A DNA stretch of 64,000 bases from Azoarcus sp. (GTDB taxonomy: Bacteria > Pseudomonadota > Gammaproteobacteria > Burkholderiales > Rhodocyclaceae). Positions 63,946 to 64,000 of the stretch are shown in pieces. The translations under genes and the position numbers were made by a program. Positions within the stretch are counted from its first letter, which is position 1, and each line of letters begins with the position of its first letter. Where the stretch lies: the NCBI GenBank assembly GCA_031268195.1, contig JAIRXQ010000025.1, positions 1 through 64,000 on the forward strand, read 5' to 3'. The notes below the pieces were generated by a model that saw only the letters and a list, made by a program, of their open reading frames with translations, had not been told where the DNA came from and ran no database searches.

Positions 63946-64000
63946 TCAGCCCGCGCCCGCGAAGCCGTTCTGCCGCCACGCCTCATAGAGCACCAGCGCC
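63946..64000 (-). CDS. trmL: tRNA (cytidine(34)-2'-O)-methyltransferase, 3' end only
   Basis: The minus strand from the right edge encodes ALVLYEAWRQNGFAGAG and then a stop. The YEAWRQ-G segment matches the C-terminus of E. coli TrmL (VYEAWRQLGYPG). Only 17 residues are in the window, so the call rests on that short match. Confidence 0.6.
   Translation of the reverse strand, partial: ALVLYEAWRQNGFAGAG

Overview
GC-rich chromosomal DNA from a betaproteobacterium, most likely near Rhodocyclales/Nitrosomonadales. This is inferred from gene order and protein types, not from a search. The supporting blocks are rpoE-rseABC-lepA-lepB-rnc-era-recO-pdxJ-acpS-nagZ, yceD-rpmF-plsX-fabHDG-acpP-fabF, a pyruvate dehydrogenase operon whose E3 carries its own lipoyl domain, a B12-dependent ribonucleotide reductase, and a PEP-CTERM protein with a sigma-54-type promoter. 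I see no rRNA, complete tRNA, CRISPR array, insertion sequence or prophage. Most of the window is core genome.

Layout. 1-3.2 kb: an alpha/beta hydrolase, a VanZ-like membrane protein and an aldo/keto reductase. 3.3-9.9 kb: aceE-aceF-lpd, with an NYN/OST-HTH nuclease-like gene between E2 and E3. 9.9-16.4 kb: a Fic-fold protein with a degraded active site, cysE, trmJ, divergent suhB, an HDOD protein, and a VanX-type dipeptidase fused to an L,D-transpeptidase domain. 16.6-26.2 kb: the PEP-CTERM protein, nrdJ behind candidate NrdR boxes, prc, an Hsp33 that has lost all four zinc cysteines, a hairpin-rich intergenic element, and minCDE. 26.2-40.6 kb, minus strand: pgsA, uvrC, a PhnD-like binding protein, nagZ, acpS, pdxJ, recO, era, rnc, a DUF4845 protein, lepB, lepA, a glutaredoxin-like protein and rseC-rseB-rseA-rpoE. 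40.8-49.1 kb: nadB, then ygfX and the fatty-acid/phospholipid cluster with rpmF (too short for the ORF track). 49.2-53.8 kb: yceF, an RsmI-like methylase, a UPF0114 protein, a methylthioinosine phosphorylase and typA. 53.8-61.3 kb: a small PPVY-repeat protein and a compact seven-gene minus-strand operon. 61.3-64 kb: thrC, cobA and the 3' end of trmL.

The best candidate for an undescribed system is the 54.3-61.2 kb operon. Read 5' to 3' it encodes an SPFH/SHOCT protein, a zinc-ribbon DUF4178 membrane protein, a tiny membrane protein, a DUF350 protein, a membrane-anchored spermidine-synthase-like enzyme, a Tat-exported FAD amine-oxidase-like protein, and an S-adenosylmethionine decarboxylase. 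Together they suggest local synthesis and oxidation of a polyamine at the membrane, with scaffold proteins that suggest an envelope-stress role. Start sites were moved from the ORF-track starts wherever a ribosome binding site, signal peptide, family length or four-base stop/start overlap favoured another codon.
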